Shown here: piece by piece, positions 9,901-18,187 of the stretch
Layout: every line of letters begins with the position of its first letter
Numbering within the stretch: the first letter of the stretch is position 1
DNA from: Marinicella meishanensis
GTDB lineage: Bacteria; Pseudomonadota; Gammaproteobacteria; Xanthomonadales; Marinicellaceae
Assembly: GCF_019931145.1 (NCBI RefSeq)
Contig: NZ_JAIOUV010000003.1
Coordinates: 372,001 to 436,000 of the forward strand
DNA length: 64,000 nt
Direction of reading: 5' to 3'
Notes under the pieces: generated by a model
What the model saw: only the letters and a program-made list of their open reading frames with translations
What the model was told of the DNA's origin: nothing
The model's database searches: none
Translations under genes and position numbers: made by a program

Positions 9901-11679
9901 ATGAAACCAACGGACACCAAAGATCCAGAATATTTCCACAAAGTGGTCGATTGTCAGTATGCCTGTCCGGCCCACACGCCGGTACCGGAATACATCCGCC
10001 TGATCGCCGCCGGGCGTTACAACGACGCCTACATGATCAATTGGCAATCCAATGTGTTCCCGGGGGTGTTGGGGCGGACCTGTGACCGCCCCTGTGAACC
10101 GGCCTGTCGCCGGGGTCGGGTGGAAGAAGAACCGGTTGCCATTTGCCGCTTGAAGCGGGTGGCGGCGGACAACAAAACCGACATCAGCGACCGCTTGCCA
10201 GCCATTCCCACCGAGAAAAACGGCAAAAAGATCGCCCTGATTGGTGCCGGCCCGGCCTCGTTGACCGTGGCCCGGGATTTGATGCCGTTGGGTTACGAAA
10301 TCGATTTGTATGATGATCAGCACAAGGGTGGCGGCTTCATGCGCAGCCAGATCCCCTCATTCCGCTTACCCGAGTCGGTGTTGGACGAAGAGGTGAACTA
10401 CATCCTGGACATGGGGGTGGTGACCCATTTCAAACAACATGTGACCAGCATGCGAGACATGTTGGCGAAAAACTATGACGCGGTGTTTGTCGGCACCGGG
10501 GCGCCCAGGGGGCGTGACTTACCGAATTTGCCCGGCCGCCAAGACGGCGATGCCAACATCCACATCGGCATCGATTGGTTGGCCAGTGTGGCTTTCGAAC
10601 ACACCCACAAAGTGGGCAAAAAAGTGTTGGTTTTGGGTGGTGGTAACACCGCCATGGATTGTTGCCGCACCGCCATCCGCTTGGGTGGTGAGGACGTGCG
10701 GGTGGTGGTCCGCAGCCCCAAATCAGATATGAAAGCCTCGCCCTGGGAAATCGAGGATGCCGAACATGAAGACATCCCCATGTATGAAAATCACAACCCC
10801 AAAGCCTTTTTGACAGAAAATGGTCGCTTGACGGGCATGGTGTTTGAAAAAGTGGAGCCGGTGTTTGATGACAATGGCAAACGTTCATTGGTGCCCACCG
10901 GCGAAGAGGTGACCATGGCCTGTGATGATGTGTTGATGGCCATTGGGCAGCTGAATTCTTTTCCTTGGATTGAACGGGACATTGGCATTGAGTTCAATGA
11001 CTGGGACATGCCAGAAGTGGACAAAACCACTTTCCAAACTTCATTACCGAATGTGTTTGTTGGTGGCGATGCCGCTTGGGGGCCAGAAAATGTGATCACG
11101 GCGGTGGCCCACGGTCACCAGGCCGCGATCTCCATCGATTTGTATTGCCGCGGTGAATCCACCGCACAACGACCAGCGCCTGAGGTCAATCTGGTCAGTC
11201 AAAAAATGGGCTTCCATGATTGGTTGTATGACGCCCACATTTCAGACGATGAACGCCAGATCGTGCCTTTGATTGACAAACAACAGGCCATTGGCAACCG
11301 CAAACTGGAGGTGGAGAAGGGTTTTGATGCTTTGCAGGGTTACGATGAAGCGATGCGTTGTTTGAATTGTGACGTACAAACGGTGTTTGAAACCGACCGC
11401 TGCATCGAATGCGACGCCTGTGAGGACATTTGTCCGGTGGATTGCATCAATTTCATCGACAACGATGAGGAAGCCAATTTGCGAGAAAATCTCAAGGTCA
11501 AAGCCACCAACACCGACCAAGACCTGTATGTGTCGGGCGAGTTGAAAACCAAGCGGGTGATGGTGAAAGATGAAAATGTGTGTTTGCATTGCGGGCTGTG
11601 TGCCGAGCGCTGCCCCACCGGAGCCTGGGACATGCAGAAATTTTTATTGCATGAAGCCACCGCAGGAGTCAAATCATGA
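9901..11679 (+). CDS. GltD-like NAD(P)H flavoprotein fused to ferredoxin domains (Kor module)
   Basis: A 592-residue electron-transfer subunit. The N-terminal part resembles the small subunit of glutamate synthase: cysteine clusters (C18, C22, then C61, C65, C69) for [4Fe-4S], a first dinucleotide fold (IALIGAGPASLT, near 111) for FAD and a second (VLVLGGGNTAMD, near 242) for NAD(P)H. The C-terminal ~110 residues carry two ferredoxin-type [4Fe-4S] motifs (CIECDACEDICP near 501 and CLHCGLCAERCP near 562). It overlaps the next gene by ATGA. The context says it links NAD(P)H to the 2-oxoacid:ferredoxin oxidoreductase encoded downstream. The glutamate synthase large subunit is absent, so it is not read as gltD. 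Confidence 0.88.
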   Translation: MKPTDTKDPEYFHKVVDCQYACPAHTPVPEYIRLIAAGRYNDAYMINWQSNVFPGVLGRTCDRPCEPACRRGRVEEEPVAICRLKRVAADNKTDISDRLPAIPTEKNGKKIALIGAGPASLTVARDLMPLGYEIDLYDDQHKGGGFMRSQIPSFRLPESVLDEEVNYILDMGVVTHFKQHVTSMRDMLAKNYDAVFVGTGAPRGRDLPNLPGRQDGDANIHIGIDWLASVAFEHTHKVGKKVLVLGGGNTAMDCCRTAIRLGGEDVRVVVRSPKSDMKASPWEIEDAEHEDIPMYENHNPKAFLTENGRLTGMVFEKVEPVFDDNGKRSLVPTGEEVTMACDDVLMAIGQLNSFPWIERDIGIEFNDWDMPEVDKTTFQTSLPNVFVGGDAAWGPENVITAVAHGHQAAISIDLYCRGESTAQRPAPEVNLVSQKMGFHDWLYDAHISDDERQIVPLIDKQQAIGNRKLEVEKGFDALQGYDEAMRCLNCDVQTVFETDRCIECDACEDICPVDCINFIDNDEEANLRENLKVKATNTDQDLYVSGELKTKRVMVKDENVCLHCGLCAERCPTGAWDMQKFLLHEATAGVKS

Positions 11680-13514
11680 GTCAGACCCAGCCCCTGGCGG
11701 CCACCAACGATCTGGTGATTCGTTTTGCCAATGTCAACGGTTCTGGTTCGGCATCGGCCAACAACCTGTTTTCCAAAGCGGTGTTCCGACTGGGCGTGCC
11801 GGTGTCGTCGAAAAACATTTTCCCCTCCAACATTCAGGGCTTACCCACTTGGTTCGAAGTCCGGGTCAACGAGCAAGGTTACCTGGGCCGCCGCGGTGGC
11901 TATGATTTTGTGGTGGCGGTCAATGGTCAAACCATGGTTCGGGATTATCAGGAACTGTTGCCAGGCGGCTACTTTTTCTACGATTCATCCAAACGTTTAC
12001 CGGACACGTTTCAGCGCCAAGACATCACCTTGATCGGCATTCCGCTGACTGATATCTGTAATGCCAATTACACCGAACCGCGGTTGCGGCAAATCTTCAA
12101 AAACATCATTTATGTGGGGGCCTTGGCCTATTTGTTTGAAATGGACTTCACCGTGTTTGAAGATTCCATCAAGTCGCAGTTTGCGAAAAAGGCCAAGCTG
12201 ATTGAACCCAACATCCAAGCCCTTCGTTTGGGCTATGACTATGCCGCACAACACCACGCGGATTGTTGCGGCCTGAACATCCATCGCCGAGACCTCAATG
12301 GTGATCAGATTTTGATGGAAGGCAATGCCGCGGCCGGTTTGGGTGCGGTGTATGCCGGTGCCACGGTGGCCGGTTGGTATCCCATCACGCCATCCACTTC
12401 GGTGGTCGAAGCATTTGAAAAATACTGCCAGGCCTATCGGGTCGATGCGGCCACTGGGACCAACAAATTTGCCATCTTACAAGCCGAAGATGAACTGGCG
12501 GCCATTGGCATCGTCATTGGTGCCAGCTGGAATGGGGCGCGGGCCTTCACCGCCACCTCTGGGCCTGGGGTGTCTTTGATGAGCGAGTTTTTGGGCTTGG
12601 CCTACTTTTCTGAAATTCCGGTGATGTTGATGGACATCCAGCGCACCGGACCGAGTACTGGCATGCCGACCCGCACGCAACAGTCTGATTTATTGGCTGC
12701 CGCCTATGCCTCGCATGGCGACACCAAGCATGTGTTGCTGTTTCCAGCCAATCCCAAAGAATGCTTTGAGTTGACGGTGGCGGGATTTGATTTGGCCGAT
12801 CGCTTGCAAACCCCGGTGATCCTGATGAGTGATTTGGATTTGGGCATGAACGTGCACCAGTGTGACCCGATCGAATGGGATGATGCGCGGCGTTATGACC
12901 GCGGTAAAGTCCTGAATCAACAACAACTCGATGACTTGCCTGAGCGTTGGGGCCGCTACCTGGATGTGGATGGCGATGGCATCCCATACCGCACCATTCC
13001 GGGCACCCACCCGGAAAAAGGGGCGTATTTCACGCGAGGATCTTCGCACGATGAATATGCGGCTTATACCGAGGACGGCACCGTCTATGCCCGCGGCATG
13101 CAGCGTTTGTTGGTCAAATGGGACACCGCCAAACGTCTGGTTCCGGCGGCCGAAGTCTCTGGTCAAAACAGTCGCATCGGGGTGGTCTATTTTGGCACCA
13201 GCCAATACGCTGCCCAAGAAGCTTTGGACCAGTTGCGGACCCAACACCGCTTGGATTCCATGCGCATCAAGGGCTTTCCTTTTGGCCAAGAAGTGGCTGA
13301 ATTCATGGCCGCCCATGACACCGTGTTTGTGATTGAGCAAAACCGCGACGCCCAAATGAAAACCCTGTTGGTCAACGAATTGGACCTGGATCCGCAGGTC
13401 ATGGTGCCGGTGCTCAACATCGATGGCATGCCCATCACGGCCAGCTTTTTGGTTGCAGAGATTGAGCAACATTTGGAATCACTGTCCATCCACCCCAAAC
13501 CACAGGAGGCCTGA
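11676..13514 (+). CDS. korA: 2-oxoacid:ferredoxin oxidoreductase, fused gamma-alpha subunit
   Basis: This is the 612-residue large subunit of a 2-oxoacid:acceptor oxidoreductase, which oxidatively decarboxylates a 2-oxoacid to the acyl-CoA and passes low-potential electrons to Fe-S clusters. Residues ~1-190 are the gamma domain (GSGSASANNLFSKAV and RRGGYDFVVAVN stretches). The alpha domain follows, with the YPITPSTS motif near 235 and the FTATSGPGVSLMSE segment. The C-terminal part has the FGTSQYAAQEALDQL-type fold. The fused gamma-alpha layout is typical of 2-oxoglutarate enzymes, so 2-oxoglutarate is the likely substrate, but other 2-oxoacids cannot be excluded from sequence alone. It is coupled to both neighbours. 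Confidence 0.9.
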   Translation: MSQTQPLAATNDLVIRFANVNGSGSASANNLFSKAVFRLGVPVSSKNIFPSNIQGLPTWFEVRVNEQGYLGRRGGYDFVVAVNGQTMVRDYQELLPGGYFFYDSSKRLPDTFQRQDITLIGIPLTDICNANYTEPRLRQIFKNIIYVGALAYLFEMDFTVFEDSIKSQFAKKAKLIEPNIQALRLGYDYAAQHHADCCGLNIHRRDLNGDQILMEGNAAAGLGAVYAGATVAGWYPITPSTSVVEAFEKYCQAYRVDAATGTNKFAILQAEDELAAIGIVIGASWNGARAFTATSGPGVSLMSEFLGLAYFSEIPVMLMDIQRTGPSTGMPTRTQQSDLLAAAYASHGDTKHVLLFPANPKECFELTVAGFDLADRLQTPVILMSDLDLGMNVHQCDPIEWDDARRYDRGKVLNQQQLDDLPERWGRYLDVDGDGIPYRTIPGTHPEKGAYFTRGSSHDEYAAYTEDGTVYARGMQRLLVKWDTAKRLVPAAEVSGQNSRIGVVYFGTSQYAAQEALDQLRTQHRLDSMRIKGFPFGQEVAEFMAAHDTVFVIEQNRDAQMKTLLVNELDLDPQVMVPVLNIDGMPITASFLVAEIEQHLESLSIHPKPQEA

Positions 13515-13515
13515 G

Positions 13516-14568
13516 ATGACTTTCATCAGACCCAATTTCAGACACCCGGAAAACCACACCAATGAAATCGGTTACTCGATCAAGAACTACGAAGGGGCTT
13601 TGTCCACTTTGTGTGCTGGCTGTGGTCATGACTCCATCAGTGCCGCCATCATCAAGTCTTGTTTTGAGTTGAACTTGGAACCGCACAAAATCGCCAAAAT
13701 TTCAGGCATTGGCTGTTCTTCCAAAACCCCGACTTACTTTTTGGGCAAGGCCCATGGTTTCAACTCGGTGCATGGTCGCATGCCATCGGTCACCACCGGG
13801 GCCAACATGGCCAACCGCGATTTGTTGTACATTGGGGTTTCAGGGGATGGTGACACCGCTTCCATCGGCATGGGCCAATTTGCCCATGTGGTGCGGCGCA
13901 ATCTGAACATGGTCTATCTGGTGATGAACAACGGTTGTTATGGCCTGACCAAAGGCCAGGACTCGGCCACTGCAGACAAAGGTTCGGCCGGGAAAAAAGG
14001 CGTGCCCAGCGTGTTTGATTCCATTGATTTGTGCCAGTTGGCGCTGCAATTGGGCGCGGGTATGGTGGCGCGGAGTTTTTCTGGTGACAAGCAACAACTG
14101 GTGCCGTTGATCAAAGCAGCCATCAAACACCCAGGGTTTGCGTTCATTGATGTGATCTCCCCGTGTGTCACGTTCAACAACACCCCCGCATCCACCAAAG
14201 GTTATGAATGGGTGCGCGACCATTTGGAGGCCACCGGCACCATCGATTTTATCCCGGAGAAATCTGAGATCACCATTGATTATCCCGCCGGCAGTTCACG
14301 CCAAGTTCAGTTGCACGATGGCAGTGAGTTGGTGTTGCAAAAGAACGCCAATGATTATGATTTGTCCAGCCGCAAAGCGGCGATGAATCGCATTGAGTCG
14401 GTCAAAGAGGCCGGTAACATCCTCACTGGCTTGATTTATCACAACGAAAACCAGGGTGATACCCATGCCAGCATCAACACCACCCAGCGTCCTTTGAACG
14501 CTTTGACAGAGGCCGACCTGTGCCCAGGTTCAGCGGTGCTGGAACAACTGAATGCCGGTTTGAGGTAA
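13516..14568 (+). CDS. korB: 2-oxoacid:ferredoxin oxidoreductase beta subunit (TPP-binding)
   Basis: KorB binds thiamine diphosphate and a [4Fe-4S] cluster and forms the active site with KorA. Visible elements are the cysteines in LCAGCGHDS (C33, C36) and GIGCSSKTP (near 69), the TPP motif starting at GDGDTASIG (near 111) and closing at NNGCYGLTKGQ (near 138), and the FAFIDVISPCVTFN stretch. The length is 350 residues from the ATG at 13516, one base after the korA stop, with a GGAGG ribosome site inside the korA end. Longer in-frame starts lie inside korA and have no family support. Confidence 0.93.
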   Translation: MTFIRPNFRHPENHTNEIGYSIKNYEGALSTLCAGCGHDSISAAIIKSCFELNLEPHKIAKISGIGCSSKTPTYFLGKAHGFNSVHGRMPSVTTGANMANRDLLYIGVSGDGDTASIGMGQFAHVVRRNLNMVYLVMNNGCYGLTKGQDSATADKGSAGKKGVPSVFDSIDLCQLALQLGAGMVARSFSGDKQQLVPLIKAAIKHPGFAFIDVISPCVTFNNTPASTKGYEWVRDHLEATGTIDFIPEKSEITIDYPAGSSRQVQLHDGSELVLQKNANDYDLSSRKAAMNRIESVKEAGNILTGLIYHNENQGDTHASINTTQRPLNALTEADLCPGSAVLEQLNAGLR

Positions 14569-14573
14569 GTCCT

Positions 14574-15350
14574 TTGGATCGTCATTTCTTGTATCAAAAT
14601 GCCGTCCAGTGTGTGGAGGCAGAAATCGATTTTGTGGAAGCCACTTTCCAAGACCTCAAAGGGCGGCCTGCCCGCACTTTGCGGGAGGACTTTTGTGGCA
14701 CCGCACAAACCGCCTGTGAATGGATTGGTCGGCATGTCGACAACCAAGCCTGGGGCGTTGATTTGGACCCGGAGGTGTTGCAATGGGGCATGGACAACAA
14801 CTTGAGCGAGTTGCATGAGCAACAACGGCAACGAATTGAGTTGATCGAAGGCGATGTGATGGCCGCTGAAGTGGCGGCGGTCGATGTGGTGCTGGCGATG
14901 AATTTCAGTTACTTCATTTTCATGCAGCGGGACTTGATGATTCGATACTTTGAATCGGTCAGGGCTTCGCTGAATGACGATGGGGTGTTCTTTTTGGATG
15001 CCTTTGGTGGTTACGAAGCGGCCAAAGAGCTGAGTGAAGAGCGGGAATGCGATGGCTTCACTTACATTTGGGAACAAGCCAAGTTCAATCCGATCACTGC
15101 AGAAATGCAATGTTATATCCACTTCGTCACCGATGAGGGGGTCAAAATGGATCGGGCCTTTGCCTATTATTGGCGTTTGTGGACATTGCCAGAAATCACC
15201 GAGATGCTGTTGACCGCCGGATTCAGCACCGCCGATGTCTATTGGGAAGGCACCGATGAAGCAAACGGAGAGGGTGATGGGGTCTACAGCAAAACCACCG
15301 AAGGCACAGCGGATGCGGGTTGGGTGTGCTATGTGGTGGCCGAAAAGTAG
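14574..15350 (+). CDS. class I SAM-dependent methyltransferase
   Basis: A 258-residue methyltransferase of unknown target. The SAM-binding region is seen as TLREDFCGTAQTACEW (motif I, with FCGTA in place of the common GxGxG), then the acidic WGVDLDPEVL, IELIEGDVM and a NFSYFIFMQR segment. I chose the TTG at 14574 because a strong ribosome site (GAGGT at 14562-14566, overlapping the korB stop) is 7 bases before it. A GTG at 14520 inside korB would add 18 residues unlike the family. It is the last gene of the Kor operon and converges on the PilZ gene with only 10 bases between stops. Confidence 0.8.
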   Translation: MDRHFLYQNAVQCVEAEIDFVEATFQDLKGRPARTLREDFCGTAQTACEWIGRHVDNQAWGVDLDPEVLQWGMDNNLSELHEQQRQRIELIEGDVMAAEVAAVDVVLAMNFSYFIFMQRDLMIRYFESVRASLNDDGVFFLDAFGGYEAAKELSEERECDGFTYIWEQAKFNPITAEMQCYIHFVTDEGVKMDRAFAYYWRLWTLPEITEMLLTAGFSTADVYWEGTDEANGEGDGVYSKTTEGTADAGWVCYVVAEK

Positions 15351-15360
15351 CTGCTGTTGA

Positions 15361-15747
15361 TCACTCTGACAGGGTTTTGATGTCTTGGCGCAGGTTGTCT
15401 TTCTCTTTGATGTTCAACTCAATGGTCCGTTTCAACACGGCGAAGCTGTCCATGTCTATCTGGGTCCATTCCGCGCCAAAGCGCTCACCATTGGTGTGCA
15501 CCACCTGAATGTTCATGATGATGGCTGGTGAGTTTTCCACCGGAATGCTCAGCCGGTAGATGTCGCCGGGTTTGAGGGTGCGATCATCAGGGCATTGCAA
15601 CAACACGCCTTTCAAAGAAATGTCTAAAATTTGCGACGAAAGGGCTTCCATCCCCGAAAAAAGTGTGACGGTTTTGTTCATTGGAATGCGGGTGAACCGC
15701 CGGCGTTCCTGGATGCTGTTTTCACTCATTTGGTAAATTGTACCCAT
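15361..15747 (-). CDS. PilZ domain protein (probable c-di-GMP receptor)
   Basis: A 128-residue single-domain PilZ protein. The two c-di-GMP binding elements are present: the arginine-rich RRRFTRIP (residues 15-22, RxxxR) and DISLKG (42-47, the D/NxSxxG motif). The C-terminal half continues the beta barrel and ends in a charged helix. It therefore probably binds c-di-GMP and acts as a small effector, but its partner is unknown. It is read in the same direction as the PhnD-like gene upstream, 70 bases away. Type IV pilus genes occur 28 kb away, so no direct link should be assumed. Confidence 0.87.
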   Translation of the reverse strand: MGTIYQMSENSIQERRRFTRIPMNKTVTLFSGMEALSSQILDISLKGVLLQCPDDRTLKPGDIYRLSIPVENSPAIIMNIQVVHTNGERFGAEWTQIDMDSFAVLKRTIELNIKEKDNLRQDIKTLSE

Positions 15748-15817
15748 GTCAGACCTCAGTACAAGTGTTACTCGTTCTGAAAATACCCTAACAGGTTTTT
15801 GGCTAAAAAAATGTGAC

Positions 15818-16612
15818 TCAGTACAACAATCGGGTCAAAACTTCACCCAAATTCTCATAATCCTTGGGATCCACCTCAGTGATGCCATCTGAGTTCAACT
15901 CGGCCAAGATGTCAAATGACTCCTCATCTTCACCGATGCTGAGGATGGCGTCTTGAAACGATTGTTGAATTTGCGGGCTGATCAAGGGTGATGCCAGGAA
16001 AGTCACACCAGGCATTTTATCGCTTTCTCTTAAGGACAAAAAATTGGGGTACAGGTCAAACAATGAGCTGGGAATGATGGCGGCATTGGCTGATTGGTCA
16101 AAGACCTGTTGAATCACGTCTTCCCATGACAGGGCGGTGACAATTTTCTGGGGTTGTAAAAACAAATCGGTGAACCATTGGTCAAACAAGATCGAGCCCA
16201 TGTTGGGGTTGGGCAAAGTGACCACCCGTTCGCCCACCAAGAACTCGCCGATGCTTTGACCTTCGGCCGGTTCAAAATTAGAAATCAAATGAAACGACAC
16301 GTCTTCCTGAACCCGGGCCAGGGGTACGTAGTTCTTTTCCTGCATGCGCCAGGCGGCCACATGGGCCGCATCCAAGGTGAAATCTGGTTCGCTGTTTTTG
16401 GCAGATCGCCAATAGAAATAATAGTTGTCAGCAATTTCGATGTTGACCGTCAAACCGGTTCTCTTTTCCAGCCAGTTTTTCAATGGCTCATACACAAATT
16501 CGGCTTGATCTTTGGGGTACACCGCTTCCACCGCCAGGGTCACGGTTTGGGCCGCACTGCCACCGCTGAACATGATCAGCAGCAACCACACCAGCATTTT
16601 ATTTATTAACAT
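15818..16612 (-). CDS. PhnD-like periplasmic substrate-binding protein
   Basis: A 264-residue secreted protein with a clear signal peptide (LVWLLLIMFSGGSAAQ, cleavage near residue 21). It then has the pattern of phosphate/phosphonate-type ABC substrate-binding proteins: AVYPKDQAEFVYEPLKNWLEKRTGL at the start (compare PhnD-like openings), DFTLDAAHVAAWRM in the middle, and a late VTFLASPLISPQIQQSF segment. A GGTGGG ribosome site precedes the ATG. There is no ABC permease or ATPase gene near, so it may be an orphan binding protein or a sensor. The nearest downstream gene encodes a PilZ protein. Ligand unknown. Confidence 0.75.
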   Translation of the reverse strand: MLINKMLVWLLLIMFSGGSAAQTVTLAVEAVYPKDQAEFVYEPLKNWLEKRTGLTVNIEIADNYYFYWRSAKNSEPDFTLDAAHVAAWRMQEKNYVPLARVQEDVSFHLISNFEPAEGQSIGEFLVGERVVTLPNPNMGSILFDQWFTDLFLQPQKIVTALSWEDVIQQVFDQSANAAIIPSSLFDLYPNFLSLRESDKMPGVTFLASPLISPQIQQSFQDAILSIGEDEESFDILAELNSDGITEVDPKDYENLGEVLTRLLY

Positions 16613-16753
16613 AATCGTCCCACCTTAATACACATGTCGTTGTTCTCTATGATGGTAGCATGGTTGCCGTGCAGAAAACAATAACAATGACCTACAAATG
16701 ATAGGACATAAATTGCATTGCGAAAGTTCAGTAAGGTGTTGAAATATCTTTGA

Positions 16754-17479
16754 TTATGTATTGAAAACGGCTTGACACATCCAACCCTTTGCCTGTTTGA
16801 TGATCGGTGAACAAAAGTCTTCCAGGCCGGCCATATCGGCCCGCTTTTGCAGCTCTTCCACCGTCATGGGGGTCGGGCTGGGGTGGTTGATCAAACGCAT
16901 TTGTTTTTTGATTTTGCCCAGAAAGTGAAGCCTGGCAACGATTTCCTGCCCTGGGTAGCAACCCTTGTCATAATCGATGATGCCCATGTGTTCCAAATTG
17001 AGGTGTTGTGGAATAAAGGCCTCGCTGGTCGTCGCTGTGATCCAGGGCAAGCCCAACCGGAACATGAACGACCAAAATTGATCGGCATCAGCTGGAGGCG
17101 CCGTGGGTTCGGCAAAGTGCATGTGGGCTGACACCGTGGGTTGCTCACTGCTGGGGTCGAACACCAGGATTTGCTTGGATTTTTCCAGCGCATAGTTCAG
17201 GCGAAACCGGCGCATGGTCACATACTGCAAAAAATTGTCACATAAACTGCGATCCACAGCCACCATGACGCCGTCGTCAGACGTTTGCAAGAACAGGCTG
17301 AACAGCAGGCGGCCTTTGGGGTTACAAATGGCAGTGTAGACCATTTGTCCGGGGTGTTTGGACAAATCAGTCAAGGTCTGATTGTTTAAAAAGGACAAAC
17401 CGTCCGCTCCGGTCATTTTGAATGTGCAGACCTGACCGTTGGTTGGCTCTGTTGGGGATGGATCGGTGGTTTTATTCAT
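16754..17479 (-). CDS. ygfZ: folate-binding tRNA-modification/Fe-S protein YgfZ
   Basis: YgfZ is a GcvT-like folate-binding protein that supports the repair or assembly of certain [4Fe-4S] enzymes, including tRNA thiomethylation. The diagnostic motif KGCYPGQE, with its essential cysteine, is present near residues 172-179, and the fold opens with the GADGLSFLNNQTLTDL segment. The 241-residue length is shorter than E. coli YgfZ (~326), because the C-terminal barrel region is short. It is divergent from the succinate dehydrogenase operon, which encodes Fe-S and flavin cofactors, so the neighbourhood is consistent with cofactor assembly. Confidence 0.88.
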   Translation of the reverse strand: MNKTTDPSPTEPTNGQVCTFKMTGADGLSFLNNQTLTDLSKHPGQMVYTAICNPKGRLLFSLFLQTSDDGVMVAVDRSLCDNFLQYVTMRRFRLNYALEKSKQILVFDPSSEQPTVSAHMHFAEPTAPPADADQFWSFMFRLGLPWITATTSEAFIPQHLNLEHMGIIDYDKGCYPGQEIVARLHFLGKIKKQMRLINHPSPTPMTVEELQKRADMAGLEDFCSPIIKQAKGWMCQAVFNT

Positions 17480-17483
17480 GGGG

Positions 17484-17498
17484 TGAAAGTGCTATAAT
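17484..17498 (+). promoter_or_regulatory. candidate extended -10 promoter of the sdh operon
   Basis: TGCTATAAT at 17490-17498 is a perfect TATAAT box with the TGn extension, reading toward the sdh operon. No good -35 box stands ahead of it, which is tolerable for an extended -10 promoter. The same TGCTATAAT core precedes yajC. The transcript would start near 17505 and have a leader of about 115 bases before the first gene. Confidence 0.45.
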
Positions 17499-17575
17499 CC
17501 GCTGCACTCATTGTGGATGCTTCGGGGTTTGATTTCAAGGGTCAAATTGGCGCATGCTTTCACAGGACAGGGGCA

Positions 17576-17595
17576 TAGAATTGACATAGATTCTA
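17576..17595. promoter_or_regulatory. inverted repeat around TTGACA upstream of sdhAF4
   Basis: TAGAAT at 17576-17581 and ATTCTA at 17590-17595 form a 6-bp dyad with an 8-base spacer that contains most of a consensus TTGACA box (17581-17586). The matching -10 is weak (CATAAC, 19 bases on). It could be an operator over a second sdh promoter, or it could be chance. Confidence 0.3.
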
Positions 17596-17622
17596 CGATA
17601 TTTGGCATAACATTCAGCCACG

Positions 17623-17781
17623 ATGAAAACCGATAACAACAATCAGTCAAAAACAACCAAAGACCAGCCACCAAAAACCCAGCAGCAACCGGCTCCAAAA
17701 GAGTACGGTGGTCGCACGGATGGGTTGGATCCCACCCGTTATGGTGATTGGGAAAAAAACGGTCGATGCATCGATTTTTGA
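17623..17781 (+). CDS. DUF1674 / SDHAF4-type succinate dehydrogenase assembly factor
   Basis: A 52-residue protein with the hallmark C-terminal motif of the DUF1674/SDHAF4 family: GGR..GLDPTRYGDWEKNGRCIDF. In eukaryotes SDHAF4 (Sdh8) binds free flavinated SdhA, shields it from side reactions and promotes its joining to SdhB. The N-terminal half is polar, rich in Gln, Lys and Pro, and probably disordered. It lies 19 bases ahead of sdhC as the first gene of the operon, which strongly supports the role. It is short and easily missed by gene callers. Confidence 0.88.
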   Translation: MKTDNNNQSKTTKDQPPKTQQQPAPKEYGGRTDGLDPTRYGDWEKNGRCIDF

Positions 17782-17800
17782 CCTAACCAACAGGTAATTC

Positions 17801-18178
17801 ATGAGTAAATCCAACAGACCTTTGTCACCGCATTTGCAGGTGTACAAACCGCAGCTAACTTCCATGCTGTCCATCACCCATCGCATGACCGGCTTGTTTT
17901 TGTCCTTGGGTATGGTGGTGTTCACCTACTGGCTTTATCAACTGGCCACGGCACCAGCGGCAGCCAACGGCACCATCCAGTTTTTTCAATCCACACTCGG
18001 CACCGTGGTGTTGTTTGCTTGGGTGTTTGCCTTTGCCTACCACTTGTGTAACGGCATCCGACACCTGTTCTGGGACGCCGGTAAAGGGTATTCCATTCCT
18101 GCCGTCTACCGTTCGGGTTATCTGGTGGTGATCAGTGCCTTAGTCATCACAGCCGTCATTTTCTTTTTGAGCCGATAG
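17801..18178 (+). CDS. sdhC: succinate dehydrogenase cytochrome b556 subunit
   Basis: SdhC is one of two membrane anchors of complex II; with SdhD it binds haem b and ubiquinone. It has 125 residues and three membrane segments. The quinone-site motif SITHRMTG (24-31) is kept, as is the haem ligand region HLCNGIRHLFWD (His81 and His88; the ligand is the histidine equivalent to E. coli His84). It follows the SDHAF4-type gene and precedes sdhD by 9 bases. Confidence 0.96.
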   Translation: MSKSNRPLSPHLQVYKPQLTSMLSITHRMTGLFLSLGMVVFTYWLYQLATAPAAANGTIQFFQSTLGTVVLFAWVFAFAYHLCNGIRHLFWDAGKGYSIPAVYRSGYLVVISALVITAVIFFLSR

Positions 18179-18187
18179 GAGTTCATC

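Noticed and set aside
9901-11679. Glutamate synthase small subunit (gltD)
   Set aside because: The large subunit is absent, the protein carries extra C-terminal ferredoxin domains, and it is coupled to korA.
15755-15826. CTCAGTACAA repeated at 15755 and 15817
   Set aside because: A 10-bp repeat at 62 bases distance without further structure is compatible with chance.
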